In this document: piece after piece, positions 22,263-34,567 of the stretch
Numbering within the stretch: position 1 is the stretch's first letter
Layout of the letters: each line of letters starts with the position of its first letter
Source of the DNA: Acanthamoeba sp. SK_2022b
Taxonomy: Eukaryota; Discosea; Longamoebia; Acanthamoebidae
Assembly (NCBI GenBank): GCA_027943245.1
Contig: JANDJZ010000032.1
Location: 1-64,000, forward strand
DNA: 64,000 bases
Direction: 5' to 3'
The notes under the pieces: generated by a model
Database searches by the model: none
The model's input: the letters and a program-made list of their open reading frames with translations, nothing else
Told to the model about the DNA's origin: nothing
Translations under genes and position numbers: made by a program

Positions 22263-22342
22263 CACGGAAATTGAAAGCAATAAGATCTTGTGCGAAACCA
22301 AATCGACAAATCTTGGGCAGACAATGTTCATTTGAAACTGCA

Positions 22343-23100
22343 ATGTTTATTGAGAGACAAATACAACAACAGTTAAAACAACGTACCTTCCTCAGAAGCT
22401 TCTGGCGAACGTGCAAGCCGGCTCAACTTGGCGCTCCGAATGCGACTCTTCCTGCCCAAACACACACGACGTGGCGGTGTTCGGCGGCCATCGCTCGTCG
22501 TTGCTCCTTCTTGTCGTACCGTCGTCGACACTCCGTGGCGTGCCTGCATAAACACACGCACAACCCGACACAAGTCCAGTCTGAGCACCTTAACTCAGAC
22601 TCACACAGGCACAGCAGACGCGGCACGTAGATATCGACAAAGGCAAAACTTGACAAGGGCAAGGGGTGTGCTCATAATCCGTATCTTTAGAAGAGGGTAC
22701 TGGTGGCCTTGGTCGGTCTGGTGAGGTCGGGTAGTAGGGCGTAGTAGGGTAGTAGGGCGGGTAGTAGTTGTGCGGTGAGGGTGTGGAGAAGAAGATGGCT
22801 GACTGGCCTCGCTCGAGACTTTTGAGGCTGATTGTTTGATTGTCAGTGGCTACGATCGTGTTTGCCGATTGAACGTCTAGGAACGCACAAGGGGACTGAG
22901 ATCTTTGATTGTGCTTGGGCAGGAACAGAATTTCGCAGATATTTCATTTCGTTGACATGCAATCCGCAATTTTCAAATCTGACCCAAGGAATCTTGTGTA
23001 TACGCTCGGCGATTGGTAGTCTGCGGTTCCGGTGAGGTCACGAGTATAGATCCGCGCGGGTTCTGATCAAACTGCCACGCAGTGAGCCATCTTACGATGG
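22343..23100 (-). repeat. Dispersed repeat family R, copy B
   Basis: Same layout as copy A with a single hairpin unit (AGTCTGAG...CTCAGACT near 22575-22600), the GATTGTTTGATTGTCAGTGG block near 22830, and the distal block to about 23100. The poly(A)-like end (TTTATTG on plus) lies 80 bp upstream of the ATPase start. Confidence 0.7.
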
Positions 23101-23342
23101 CTGCTTCTACTAGGTTACTCCTTTTGGGATTGTTGCAATGCAATGCAAGGAATGAAGAAAAAGATAAAGAAGAGACTCGGGCTAAAAGGATGCTTAGGTT
23201 AGCGGTCGACCACCCTCAAACTCTCGACGTCCATACAACGGCAAATTACGAGGTACAGTCAGACACCTGTCCTTCGCCGAGCTGTGGACATTTCCATCTG
23301 CCTAGCCCGCATAACGTGTCATGTTGAGCAGGTGCTCAGGGC

Positions 23343-23960
23343 TCAGGACAGAGAGTCGACGCCTGTGGAAACAAAGGTCGAAGTGAGATTATTTATCAAG
23401 GCCTGTCGCCCTGCGACCTTGCGGTTGCGCACACGCACCCCCACGCAACGCGTTGTGTTGGTAATTGTTAGACATGGCAGGAAGAGGAAGTTGAGAGTCA
23501 CTGGTGGTGTACTTGTAAGAGGTCCACCCAAAAGACCGCCAGTGGGGCCATGGCCAGGCGCAGGAGCCTGGCCGGCGTTGGGACCCTGCCGTTGGTGTTG
23601 CAGTGGGCTGTAGCCGCTGGTCTTCTGAGGGCCGCCAGCCCTGCCAGAGCAATTGATATAGCCGCCCCAAAGGAGCTTGCCGGCTTGCCGGACTGCCAGC
23701 AGCGCCAAGGTATCCTCTCAAATGGCCACTGCAGGTTGTGCGCCTGAGGACCACCGACAGGTATCCGCTCTGAGGAGGCTTTCTGTTTGCAGGAAGTTGC
23801 TTGCGTGTGCCGTGTACCCAGGGAGGTCCATGAGGCTCGGGCTGTAGGGCTGGAACGTGGAGGTGGGGCCCGCCCCAGAGCCTCACCCCGCCTTGGCTGA
23901 TGGGAAGAAGTGAGATTGCAAGGACGGAGCAGGACACGCACTGATGAGTCCAGCCCAACG
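23343..23960 (-). CDS. Possible short Pro/Gly-rich gene, unknown
   Basis: A minus-strand frame reads TSTFQPYSPSLMDLPGY, then GKLLWGGYINCSG and GPNAGQAPAPGHGPTGG, with plausible GT...AG introns and a last short exon after a TTTCCACAG acceptor. The composition resembles a low-complexity C-terminal region. No family is recognised and the start is not identified. It sits next to a segment duplicated from the 3' end of the RNF113 gene, so it may be a chimaeric or non-functional gene. Confidence 0.25.
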
Positions 23961-24099
23961 AGAGAAATCGAAAGTAAAGGTTGATTAAGACAGAAGATTA
24001 CTTAAGCCAGAAGATTAATTTGCAGCAACGGAAGGCCACACGGGCGAATCGATTGGCCCAATTTGGCAAAGATTAAGACATGCGAAATCATTGAATCAC

Positions 24100-24935
24100 A
24101 AGGTTTATTGAAGTCAAAAAACAACATTTGGACCAAACGTACCTTCCCTCGAGCGTCTTGCGACCGCATCCAGTTGGCGCTTTGTGTTGACCCTCCTGCC
24201 GGAACACGCACAGCCGAGACACAAGTCCAGTCTGAGCATCATCAAACTCTCCAGACTCACAAGGCACGAAGCTCTCGACGGCGGTAACATTTGACAAGGG
24301 CAGGGTGGGGGATGCTCATAAGCCGTATCTTTGGTTCTGGCGGCCATCGCTCGTCGTTGCTTCTTCATGTCGTACCGTCGTCGACACTCCGTGGCGTGCC
24401 TGCATAAACACACGCACAACCCGACACAAGTCCAGTCTGAGCACCTTAACTCAGACTCACACAGGCACAGCAGACGCGGCACGTAGATATCGACAAAGGC
24501 AAAACTTGACAAGGGCAAGGGGTGTGCTCATAATCCGTATCTTTACTGGTGGCCTTGGTCGGTCTGGTGAGGTCGGGTAGTAGGGCGTAGTAGGGTAGTA
24601 GGGCGGGTAGTAGTTGTGCGGTGAGGGTGTGGAGAAGAAGATGGCTGACTGGCCTTGCTTGAGACTTTTGAGGCTGATTGTTTGATTGTCAGTGGCTACG
24701 ATCGTGTTTGCCGATTGAGCGTCTAGGAATGCACAAGGGGACCGAGATCTCTGATTGTGCTTGGGCGGTAGCAGAATTTCGCAGATATCTCCCTCAGTTG
24801 ACGTGCAATCCAGATCTGAGCCAAGGAATCTTGTGAGCACGCTCGGCGATTGGTAGTCTGCGGTTCCGGTGAGGTCACGGGTATAGATCCGCGCGGGTTC
24901 TGATCAAACTGCCACATCAATAAGCCATCTTCTAA
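24100..24935 (-). repeat. Dispersed repeat family R, cop C
   Basis: Two hairpin units (near 24226-24257 and 24430-24455), the GATTGTTTGATTGTCAGTGG block near 24675, and the distal block to about 24930. The poly(A)-like signal is at about 24101. It is nearly identical to copy B over 24340-24900. Confidence 0.7.
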
Positions 24936-25216
24936 GATCGCACATCGACATAGGCAATGGCCACGCATAGCCTTACTCTTCTTTTTCTAATTCAAAGATT
25001 GTACTTTTTGAGACTGTTGCAATGCAATGCAAGGAATGAAGCAACAAAAAGAGAGGCTTAGATAAGCGGCCAACTGCTCTCGAGGTAAGGTCACCTGTCC
25101 TTCGCCGAGCTGTGAACGTTCCATCCACGTAGCCATCAACATAATGCGTCCAGTTTGCAAGCAGGGCGTGGTGAAAAGGTGAACAAGATCGAAGTGATAT
25201 ATATTTATTGAGGCCT

Positions 25217-26351
25217 CTACTCGCTATCATCGTCGCCTTCATCTGCCTTGGGCTTTGCTTCATGCTTCTTACGGGCGTCCTCGAGCTTTTTCTTCTCTAC
25301 GCGGGTGGGCATGGAGAACGCTCCCCCGGTCTTCTGGGCGCACACAGCGCAGTCGCTCTTGCACTTGGAGAGGGCACACCGCTCGCAGAAGAAGTGGCCG
25401 CACTTGGTCTTGACCGGGTCCGTGAACGCCTTACGGCACACGTAGCACGCAAAGGGGATCTCCTCGTCGTCCTCGTCATCGGCACCGTCGCCGGCCTCGG
25501 CGTTCTGGCTGTGGGCCTTCTGCTTCTGCTGCTCGTTCCAGTCCCGCTCCATCTCCCATCCGCTCTTGTAGTCGCCGCGATCGTGCATGAACTTACAGCT
25601 GTCGCCGAATCCACAGTAGCCTGTACGAATCCCAAGCCAGTCGGTCAAAACATGCACGGCTCACCCAAAGTGCGTCGACGCGTACCAGTTTCCTTGTAGT
25701 CCTTGCAGATATCGGGCTGGTAGTCCCACCGCGAAATGGCGCGTGCATAGAGCGAAGCGCGCACTGGACCCGCGCGGATGCCCGCGCCCTTAATCTGACC
25801 AGAGGTATCGCCCGGGTCGATATACTGCGTGTAGTTGGCCTGTCCTCTGTACACCTTCTTGTTTGAACCTGCCAGCGCTGTACGTTCGAGAAGAGGGTTG
25901 TGTTAGACATCTACGCCAAGTATCACAACGGGAGAGACGCACCTTCTTCCTGCTGCAGCTTTTTGGCGCGCTCGGTGATGGCTGTCGCGTCTCGGTCGCG
26001 CTCCGTCTCGGTCTCCAGCACGGCCGTTGCAATAGCCATCTTGGGCACGGCAGGACCCTGCACAACAACAAACACGTAAGGGGTGCACACCGGCGGATGG
26101 ATGAAAAGCGGGCGTACAGCTGAGCGAGTAGATTCCCAAGTGCCGGGCACGTCCTCTTCGGGCCGTGGCTTCTTGCGATCTTTGGTGGAGGATGTTAGAG
26201 GCTTGCCAGCCCTCTTTCGCATGTTGCCTCCCGGCCGCCCCTTTCGTGCTTTGAAAAATGCGCACACTCCGCCCTCATCCTCATCATCCTTTGCATTCTC
26301 GTCAATCTTTTTTGCATCTTCTATTTGCTGTTTAAGCTCTTCGGCGCTCAT
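25217..26351 (-). CDS. CWC24: RNF113A / Cwc24 homologue: CCCH plus RING zinc-finger splicing factor
   Basis: Start ATG 26349-26351 (MSAEELKQQIEDAKK); stop TAG at 25217-25219. After a basic N-terminus come a helix-rich middle with TERAKKLQQEEG and NYTQYIDPGDTSGQIKGAG, a CCCH finger (PDICKDYKETGYCGFGDSC then KFMHDRGDYKSGWE) and a C3HC4 RING (CYVCRKAFTDPVKTKCGHFF, CERCALSKC, CAVC). This order is diagnostic of RNF113/Cwc24, which binds the 5' splice site in the activated spliceosome before the first step. The C-terminus is charged. Four exons are visible. An AATAAA-like signal is at 25203-25209. Confidence 0.92.
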
Positions 26352-26728
26352 TTTGATCTTGCCGATGGTGTTGGCGAAGCACGGAAGAGTTGCCTGTGGT
26401 TCTTTTCCACGCCTTTTCTGGCTGACGTTATTGAGAAATCAAGAGGAAAAGTATTCTGTCTTTTGTGGTGTTCTCTGCCCCGAAGAATTTCTTCAACACA
26501 AGTACTCTTACTAACCACATCATCGAGAGCTGCAACACCTAGAATGATCGCGACGCGAGGGGACAACGCATGTGCTCCTTCATTCATCCGTCTACTGGTG
26601 ATTGGCGGGAAACCGTTAGACGCAGGCAAACCCTGCCTCTTCGGGGCCTTCGTCTTGGCGTCTTATGTTTTCTTATTTTTGTTTACGCCCAGGCCAGCAA
26701 CAAGCAACCGGTCTCACAGTGAACAAGG
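26352..26728. other. Intergenic, nothing recognised
   Basis: Divergent intergenic space between the RNF113 and shugoshin-like start codons. No RNA gene or repeat is seen. Confidence 0.5.
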
Positions 26729-28441
26729 ATGAGTACACCCGACCAGCTAACTGACGTGTTTGCGAAGCGTGTCCTGCCTCTATCTGCACGAAGGAGCTTC
26801 GTAGGAGGCGGCAGCAGCACTCAAGAGAAGTGCGGAAGCTGCGTAGAGGTACACCCGCTTCTCGGGCATGTCTGTGTCGGTATCGCTACACGATGTAACT
26901 TTTCGACCTCCTTCAGTTGCAAGGCAAGCTCGAAGCCAGCCAAAACCTTGTGCTGCAACTCAAGAGCAAGCTCGTAGAGGGCAAGAAGGAGCAAGAAATG
27001 AGTTCGTACTCTTGCCACTTTGCAAACGACACCGCTGCTCTTGACAATGGCGAGCACTACGTCTTGAACACGCGCAGTGAAAAAGAAGCACACGGAGATC
27101 AACAACGACATCATCCGCGGGAACGTGAGGCTCCAGAGCAGATATCCTTAACATCCTTGATCCTTGCTTGATTGTTTTAGCTTCCATATTCGCCTCAACT
27201 CGCGTAATGTACATGAACTGCAAGCAAGGATCAAGGAGCTTACTCAGGACCGCGATGACCTGTTGCGTCAGGCAGTCAAGCGTGAGAAAGAGATCGTCGC
27301 GCTGAAGGTGCTTCAGACTTGGTCAGCCCGTTCCACTAGAGGAGCCTAACATGATCGTTCGACTCAGGCGGAGAGCACTGCAATCAAGGCCGTCAACGGC
27401 GAGATGATGCAAGTGCTGGATCGCCGCTTGGCACCTCAATTGCTGGAAACGCGCGAGCTGAAGCGGAGGTTTGCAACGAACTCATCTCCACTTCTACAGG
27501 ATATACAGGCGCGGTGCGTTGTCGTCTCAGATTAGGCTGTTGGTGCGCTAGCGCTTACTCGCGTTTGTAGGAGCACTATCTTCAGTCCGGGAGTATTTCC
27601 CGTGACCAACGCCGACCTGAAAGAACCGCTGAAGGGGAGCGATGACCGCACTCGCGTCTCACTCCTGGCGCGCCTCAAGGCTCGTCGTGACTCGGCGAAG
27701 CGTGCAGAGGAAGCCGCTGCGGAAGTCGAGGAGAAACAGATAGCTGCTCCCCTTCGTCCACCGCTTGCGAGACCGCGATCGGATTTAGAGAGCGAAGACG
27801 ACACCGCCGAAGACGCTGACGAAGCGCTACTCCGCTGGCGGTATAGCTGGAGAAACTTCTTCGACGAAGAGAACACAGCGACCACACCTACGACGAGCCC
27901 CAAGAGGAAAGCGGATCCCGGCAGCATCGCGGGTAACAGTCTCAAGACTCCAAAGCGAGTGAAACGTGAGTGGAAGACGAGAGGCCGCTCTTCTTCTGAA
28001 TCGGAGGACTCCTCTTCGCGTACCCCTTCTAGACCTTCCCGTTCGGCGAAGACCAAGATTATGAATCTGCGTGAGCCGCGTCTCGGTGGCAAGCTGCGCC
28101 CTGGCTATCCTGGAACTTTCGACCTTGACGGTGCAGTGCCTCATTGGCGCGACCGCGATTCGACAAGCAGCGAATCTAAGCTACGAACTCCTCGCAAACC
28201 TCCTCGAAGCCTTGCAGAGCTAGGACAGATGAAGACTCCGCTGAAGACGCCGCTGAGTCGTACCGAAACGAAGGCCAAGACTCCCCGAGACGAGCAGACT
28301 TCTCACAAGACCCCGAGGAAGAGGGATGCGTCAGACGTAGAGGTCACTGAGGACGATGGCTTCCGTTACTTCATCAAGGCCACTCCCTCGACCGTTAAGA
28401 GTTCGCTACCCGCTCAGCCCCTTAGCCCTTACGACAACTGA
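26729..28441 (+). CDS. Shugoshin-like coiled-coil protein
   Basis: Start ATG 26729 (MSTPDQLTDVFAKRV), stop TGA 28439-28441. About seven exons. The N-terminal third forms a coiled coil spread over several exons (LQGKLEASQNLVLQLKSKLV; IKELTQDRDDLLRQAVKREK). The C-terminal part is Ser/Thr/Pro and Lys rich with repeated KTPRK/KTPLKTP sites for Cdk-type kinases. Near residue 430 it has KTKIMNLREPRLGGKLRPG, which resembles the basic SGO C-motif (VxYxEPxLxxKLRR) that binds phosphorylated histone H2A. An N-terminal coiled coil that recruits PP2A, plus the SGO motif, is the shugoshin plan for protecting centromeric cohesin. Sequence is divergent, so this is an inference. Confidence 0.55.
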
Positions 28442-28795
28442 TTTTCTAAACCCCGACAAACAGCGAAGCGGCTCTCGTCGCGCCAGCCCTCTGTATGGGA
28501 CTGATCAGGTGGCGGTGACAACATCAGCCATTGCCCCAACTCCAGACTCTCTGTTCGTGTTCGTGGTCTCGACTTGTCATCGGTCGCTGCGGGGAATGGC
28601 AGCGAAATTCGACATGGAAAGGAAAAAGAAACATGTTTTTGCTTTTCTTTTTATCAGTTGTTTGTTTTTGTAGTTCCGGCCGTGGTGAAGGCCAACAACT
28701 TATTTCTTGCGCTCATTTTTTCATCAAACGAACTATTTTTTTGCCGGTGGGCTGGTTGTGTAATTTTTATTATTTTATTTATTTAATTCTGGCAA
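28442..28795. other. Intergenic, nothing recognised
   Basis: AT-rich toward the right end (T-runs 28650-28790), a likely 3' region of the shugoshin-like gene followed by the promoter of the first MFS gene. Confidence 0.4.
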
Positions 28796-30710
28796 ATGGG
28801 TGGTTACGGGGAGGACGGGCTGCTGCCCAAGCAGCGGTCGCAAGCGTGGACTGCCGGCCGCGTGTTGCAAGTGCTCACCACACACAAAGCGCAGACCAGT
28901 ACGTGACCTTAAGCGCGCAGTGCGAGGCGGTTGCTAATGTGTGCACTCTCCTCCAAACAGCGCTGTGCTACTACGGCTGCTTCCTCGCACTGGGCCTGGC
29001 CATTTCCGCCTTGGGGCCGTCTCTCCTCGCGCTGGCCAATAACACCGGCAGCACCGTATGCGAGCTCTCGTGCCTCTTCCTACATCGATTGGGCTAAGGC
29101 CTGCTCGTCATCGCTGATGGCCGCGGCAACATGCAGGTGGCACAACTGGGCTACGTGTTCTCCGCGCGGTCAGTGGGCTACCTCTTCGGATCGATGGTGG
29201 GCGGTCCCCTCTTCGACAAGCTCGACGGCAACAAGCTCCTCGCCGTCGCCCTCTTTCTCACCGCTTTGGGTACTCAGCGCCCTCCCCCTCACCACAAACC
29301 TTCCGCATTCCCCAAGCCCCGTCAATGCGAGCTCAAGCGATCGAGACTCAGGCAACGCCTTGATCCCGATGGTGTCCAACGTTTGGCTGTTGGCCGGCCT
29401 GGCCACTTTGATCGGCCTCGCGTACGTGCTCGGCCGTTCCTTTACCTCTACGCCACCTCTCTTCTCTCTCCTCCCTACGCACCACCTCACCGTCGCACGC
29501 TCGCGGGCCAGGATGGGCTTCTTGGACACGGGCGGCAACGTGAGCATCATCTGGCTGCACGGAGACAACGTCGGTCCCTATCTCCAAGGTGAGTCCCCCC
29601 CTCGCCTTAGGGGCAGCACAGCGATTAAGCCTGACTGTCATGTCCTACCTCACACGCGTTGTCCCCAAATCCAGCCATGCACTTCAGCTTCGGATTGGGC
29701 GCTTTCGTGGCTCCGATGGTCGTCGGTTGGTTCATCGACGTGCACGACGGCGACCCCACCTGGTTAGCCCCCCCCCCCCAAAACCCCATCACCCTCGAGC
29801 CCACGAGGCCACCTGGCCTCAGCCCTGACTCACCCCGTGAGTGTCGCATTCGTTTGCCCTCACAGGGCTTTCTGGGCCATCAGCGTGTGCATGGCCGTGC
29901 TGCCCCTCTGGCTGCTCTTCTTGGGCAGCGCGCCGCGACGCCCAGGCGAGGAGAAGGAACAGGGAGCCACCTTGCCTCGCGAAAAGGTTCGAGCCGCTCG
30001 CCGCCTCATCAACCTCGCTCCTCTCTCTCTCTCTCTCTCTCCCAGAGGCAACTCTGCAGAGGAGCTGACCCGCTGGGCCACCTTCGTGGCGATCAGTTCA
30101 TCGTCATGGCGACCGGTCTCTTCCTGCTGGTCTACGTGGGCGCCGAGGTGAGCGCGGGCGGCTACCTGTACGCCTACGCCGTGATCCGGGACCTGGCGAC
30201 CGAGACCTCGGCGGCCTTCCTGACCTCGCTCTTCTGGGGCGCCTTGACGTTGGGTTCCGCGCCCTTCCCGAAAAGAACTACCGCTCGGCTCACCCTGCTG
30301 CTGTCCTGCGCTCATCGACGTCTTTTCTTGTCTCGTGATGGCACACGCGCGTCGCTCGTCGTGTCAGGGCGATTGATCTCGATTCCCGTCTCGGTGTACC
30401 TCTCCGCGGCCCAGATATTGGGTGTCCTCATGTGCGGCTGCATCGCTAGCAACCTGCTTATGGTCGTCTTCAACAGCTCCTCCACCGTCCTTTGGCTTGG
30501 TCTGCCTTCTCTCTCTCTCTCTCTCCTTTGGCTTCGTGTTCTCACTTGCCTCTCTCTCTCTCTCTCTCTCCATGTACTCGCAGGGACGTTCCTGTACGGC
30601 CTCTCGATGTCATCCGCATTCCCTACGGCCATCCACATGGCCGAGGCCTACGTCTCCCTCACCGGTAAACAACCTGTTGCGCTCTCGTCACTCTCATGTC
30701 GCTCACGTCC

Positions 30711-30786
<76 letters not shown>

Positions 30787-31102
30787 CACTTAAATTAAAG
30801 GTCAAATCACGAGCGTGATGGTGGTAGGCGCGTCGATCGGCGAGATGCTGATCCCGCTCACGGTGGCCAACGTTTCCTTCCACTGGTACAGCCCGGTGAC
30901 GTTCCTCTACATCCTGCTGGTCTGCTCCGTCGGCGGGCTGGTCATCTACGGCGCGCTGCTGGTCATCGGTAGGCCGCTGGCCGAGGCAAAGCGGGCGAGC
31001 GGGTCTGCGGTTGTCGCCGAGGTGGACCAGGAGGAGCTCCTCCCAACCGGCGGGCTCGACAGCACCGCGGCCTACGGGACCTTCGACAAGGAGCACCGCT
31101 AG
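28796..31102 (+). CDS. Major facilitator superfamily transporter, tandem copy 1
   Basis: Start ATG 28796 (MGGYGEDGLLPKQRSQ). About eleven exons give twelve hydrophobic segments, including ALCYYGCFLALGLAISALGP (TM1), the loop 2-3 motif YVFSARSVGYLFGSMVGGPL followed by FDKLDGNKLL, HFSFGLGAFVAPMVVGWFID, and TSVMVVGASIGEMLIPLTVA. The GxLFGSxxGGxxxDR-like motif and the half-to-half layout match the MFSD4 / Na+-glucose-like branch of the MFS. The substrate is not identifiable. One intron is a (CA)n tract (30718-30785). The C-terminal tail is cytosolic and acidic, ending TAAYGTFDKEHR. Confidence 0.85.
30718..30785. repeat. (CA)n microsatellite in an MFS intron
   Basis: About 33 CA units between the exons ending AYVSLTG and starting QITSVMVVG. 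The tandem paralogue lacks it at the same intron. Confidence 0.95.
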
Positions 31103-31358
31103 CGGGCCAAGCCCGAAGGCCCCACGTCAGCTCACGATATTATCATTGCAATAGTAATTGTGCTCCACACCATTAAAGGATGAGAGAAAAGAAAGAGAAA
31201 GAAAACGGAGACACGAAAGAGCGAAGGGTGAGACACTTGGGCTCGGGGCATTACTTTAAGAAGTAAAGAACAGGAGAGACGGCCAAGAACAGGCACGGTG
31301 TCATAACAGTTTCTCGCCGGGCTGCCAACCACAGACTTACACTGCAAACCAAGGAGCC

Positions 31359-33627
31359 ATGGCACGCGACGATGTAGAAGAGGACAAACAGGCAACAGAG
31401 CCGCTCACCGACTATGCCGAACCGTGGAGCGCCGGCAGAGTGCTACGAATACTGGCCTCGAACAAGGCCCAGACGAGTACGTCCTCTTCACCTCCGAGCT
31501 CTCCACACCTTCCGGAGCTCGCAAAGCTCCCCGCAAAGTAACTCCGCGACGATGCTATGTGCTGCCACTGTATGCGGCGTTAGTTGCCTATCTGATACCC
31601 GATTGGCCGCTCATGTACCTGCAGCGCTGTGCTACTATGGCTGCTTTCTGGCGCTGGGTCTGGCCATCGCCGCGCTCGGTCCGGCTCTGTTGGCTCTGGC
31701 AGAGAATACTGGCAGCTCGGTACAGAGCCCATTCCTTGTAAAACAAATAGCGGTACCAGTGTAAAGCTGAAATGACATGATGTAAAGGTGGCGGCGATGG
31801 GCTACGTGTTCTCTGCGCGATCAGTGGGCTACCTCTTCGGATCGATGGTGGGCGGTCCCCTCTTCGACAAGCTCGACGGCAACAAGCTTCTCGCCGTCGC
31901 CCTCGTTCTCACAACCGTCGGTACCACTACTCTCCTCCTTCCTCATGCTGACGAGTCGTTTGGTCTCTGCAAGGGGCTGTCGCTTAACAGTTGGCTGTTT
32001 GTCACATTGCAGGGACGGCCCTCATCCCAGTCGTCTCTGACATCTGGTTGCTCGCCGCGCTGGTCACTTTAGTCGGCCTTGCGTGCGTGATCACATCTTC
32101 TTCCGATTCGAGTTTTGACTGGCGTGACACACACAACTCACGCACACGCACCACAGGATGGGCTTCCTTGACACCGGAGGCAACGTGAGCATCATCCGAC
32201 TGCATGGGGACAACGTAGGACCGTATCTTCAAGGTAACCCCTGTCCTCGAACTTCACACTGTGTGACCTCACCGGCAACGATGGTGTCCCCTCCATTCCA
32301 GCGATGCACTTTAGCTTCGGTTTGGGCGCCTTCGTGGCCCCGATGGTCGTGGGCTGGGTGATCGACATCCATCACGGCGATCCCTCCTGGTACGCCTCTC
32401 CCTCACCGACGCCACGTAGCACTACACGACGCGTTTTTTGGTGTTCCTTGGCCTCAAGGGCGGCGAGCGTTGCAGGGCCTTCTGGGCGATGAGTATCGGC
32501 ATGGCCTTCCTGCCCATGTGGCTCCTCCTGCTCGGCAGCGCGCCGCACAAGACTGAAGAGACCGAGCTCAAGGCCGCCATCTCGCCTCGGGAAAAGGTAG
32601 GAGACCCCCCCGGGCGCTGGCCAATCGCCGGTGATCCTCCTTGGCCGGCCTCCTCATCTATCGGCCTCCTATCCGCGGTTGCAGTTCATCGTCCTAGCCG
32701 CGGGCCTGTTCCTATTGGTCGACGTCGGAGCCGAGGTGACGGCCGGCGGCTACCTCTATTCCTACGCCGTTCTGGAGAATCTGGCCACCGAGACCTCGGC
32801 CGCCTTCCTTACCTCCGTGCTCTGGGGCGCGCTCACCCTCGGTCTGCCCTCCCCTCTCCCTTTCCTATACAGAGCAACGTTCGATCAGCTCGAGGTCTAA
32901 CGCGGCAACGCCTCGCAACAGGACGACTAATCTCTATCCCGGCGTCGCTATACTTCTCGGCGGCGCAGATACTGGGCGTGCTCATGATCGGCTGCGTCGG
33001 GAGCAACCTGCTCATGGCTGTATTCAGCGATTCGTCGACCATCCTGTGGCTCGGTACAGCACACCCCACTTTAACCTGGGAGAGCACCATGTTTTTCGCA
33101 TGTGACACACCATGCTCATCGATGGCGCATTCTTTCATTGTCACCTGCAGGCGCGTTCCTCTATGGTCTCTCCATCTCATCGGCCTTCCCCACGGCCATG
33201 CACATGGCCGAGGGCTACATCACGCTCACTGGTAAGCTCACCCATCTTGCTCTGGCTGCCCTCACCAATATCTAAACAACGCACAGGGAGCATCACGAGC
33301 GTGATGGTGGTGGGCGCATCGCTCGGCGAGATGCTGATCCCGCTCACGGTGGCCAACGTCTCCTTCAACTGGTACAGCCCGGTGACGTTCCTCTACATCC
33401 TGCTGGCCTGCTCCGTGGCCGGCCTCCTCATCTACGTCTCCATGCTCGTGGTGGGCCGTCCGATCAAGAAGGACCCGCATCACCGCAGCCACTCTGGCAT
33501 CATCGTCGAAGAGGAGGACGAAGAGGAGTACCTAGGCGGAGGCGGCGAGGCCTGGATGTCGCTGGCCAGCCAGTACCAACAGCAAGACGGCGCCTATGGC
33601 ACCTTCACCAAGGACCGGTCTGCCTGA
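31359..33627 (+). CDS. Major facilitator superfamily transporter, tandem copy 2
   Basis: Start ATG 31359 (MARDDVEEDKQATEPL), stop TGA 33625-33627. Exon order and most intron positions match copy 1. Identical or near-identical blocks include FSARSVGYLFGSMVGGPLFD, FGLGAFVAPMVVGW and TSVMVVGASLGEMLIPLTVA. The N-terminus is longer and acidic, and the tail has an acidic run (VEEEDEEEYLGG) before GAYGTFTKDRSA. It arose by tandem duplication and shares the family assignment and unknown substrate of copy 1. Confidence 0.87.
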
Positions 33628-33905
33628 GCCCACAAACAATACAAGCCAACAATTTAATCAATCAACACCAGGGAGACGACGGCAATAGAGATGATGATCG
33701 ACCATTCCACTGTAACGCGTCAGTGCTCGGGAGCAGGTTGGTTCCCAGACAACCGTGAGCCCACTGCCGCCGGACACAAAATATTTCTATTAAATTAGAT
33801 AAGTTGGTATCTTGTTGAAAACGAGCACACGACGGGAAGGCGAGCGGCGCCACCTGGAGGAAGGGGCGGCCTTCATTCTTCCGCAAGAATCCTTGACCCT
33901 TTTTA

Positions 33906-34535
33906 ATGGCAGAAATAGTGATTTCCTCCGCCGATTCGTCGTTCGATGAGGTGCTGTCTGATGGCAGCGAGGAGCCAAAGCAACCAGGAGGGGGAGGCAG
34001 CCTGCTGAACCAGCTGCAGGGCGATATGCGCCCTGTAGAGGAATACGTGGGCCAATACGTACAGCCACCATTTAAATATTTCTATTAAAGTTATGATTTG
34101 CTGTTTTTTGTATTATTATCACATAATATTAAATCCCTTTTTTGGCCAAGTATTTTTGAAAAGATAGCAAATAAATATTTTAAAAATATTAACCAATTAT
34201 GTATCTCTTTGGCACACAGCAACTAGGAAAAATTATCGGCAAGGGCGGCTTTGGCACCGTGCACAAGGGACGCAACCTCAACACCGGTACGTGCTCCTCT
34301 CTTTTGCTGTTCGCGCAACGCAACCGCACGCTGCCTTCTTGTCGCTTTCTTACGATCCTTTGGCCACCCTCTTAGGCGAGATCGTGGCGGTGAAGTGCTT
34401 CCGAGCTGAGAAGATCGCCAAGGAGAATTTGTCGGAAGTGATGGTACACATGCACACCTCTGCCTGTCTCTCTCTTTGTCGCCGTGTCCTGTCCTAGCGT
34501 TGGTTCCATTCCTTTTGCTCATTTTCTTGCGCCTT

Positions 34536-34567
<32 letters not shown>

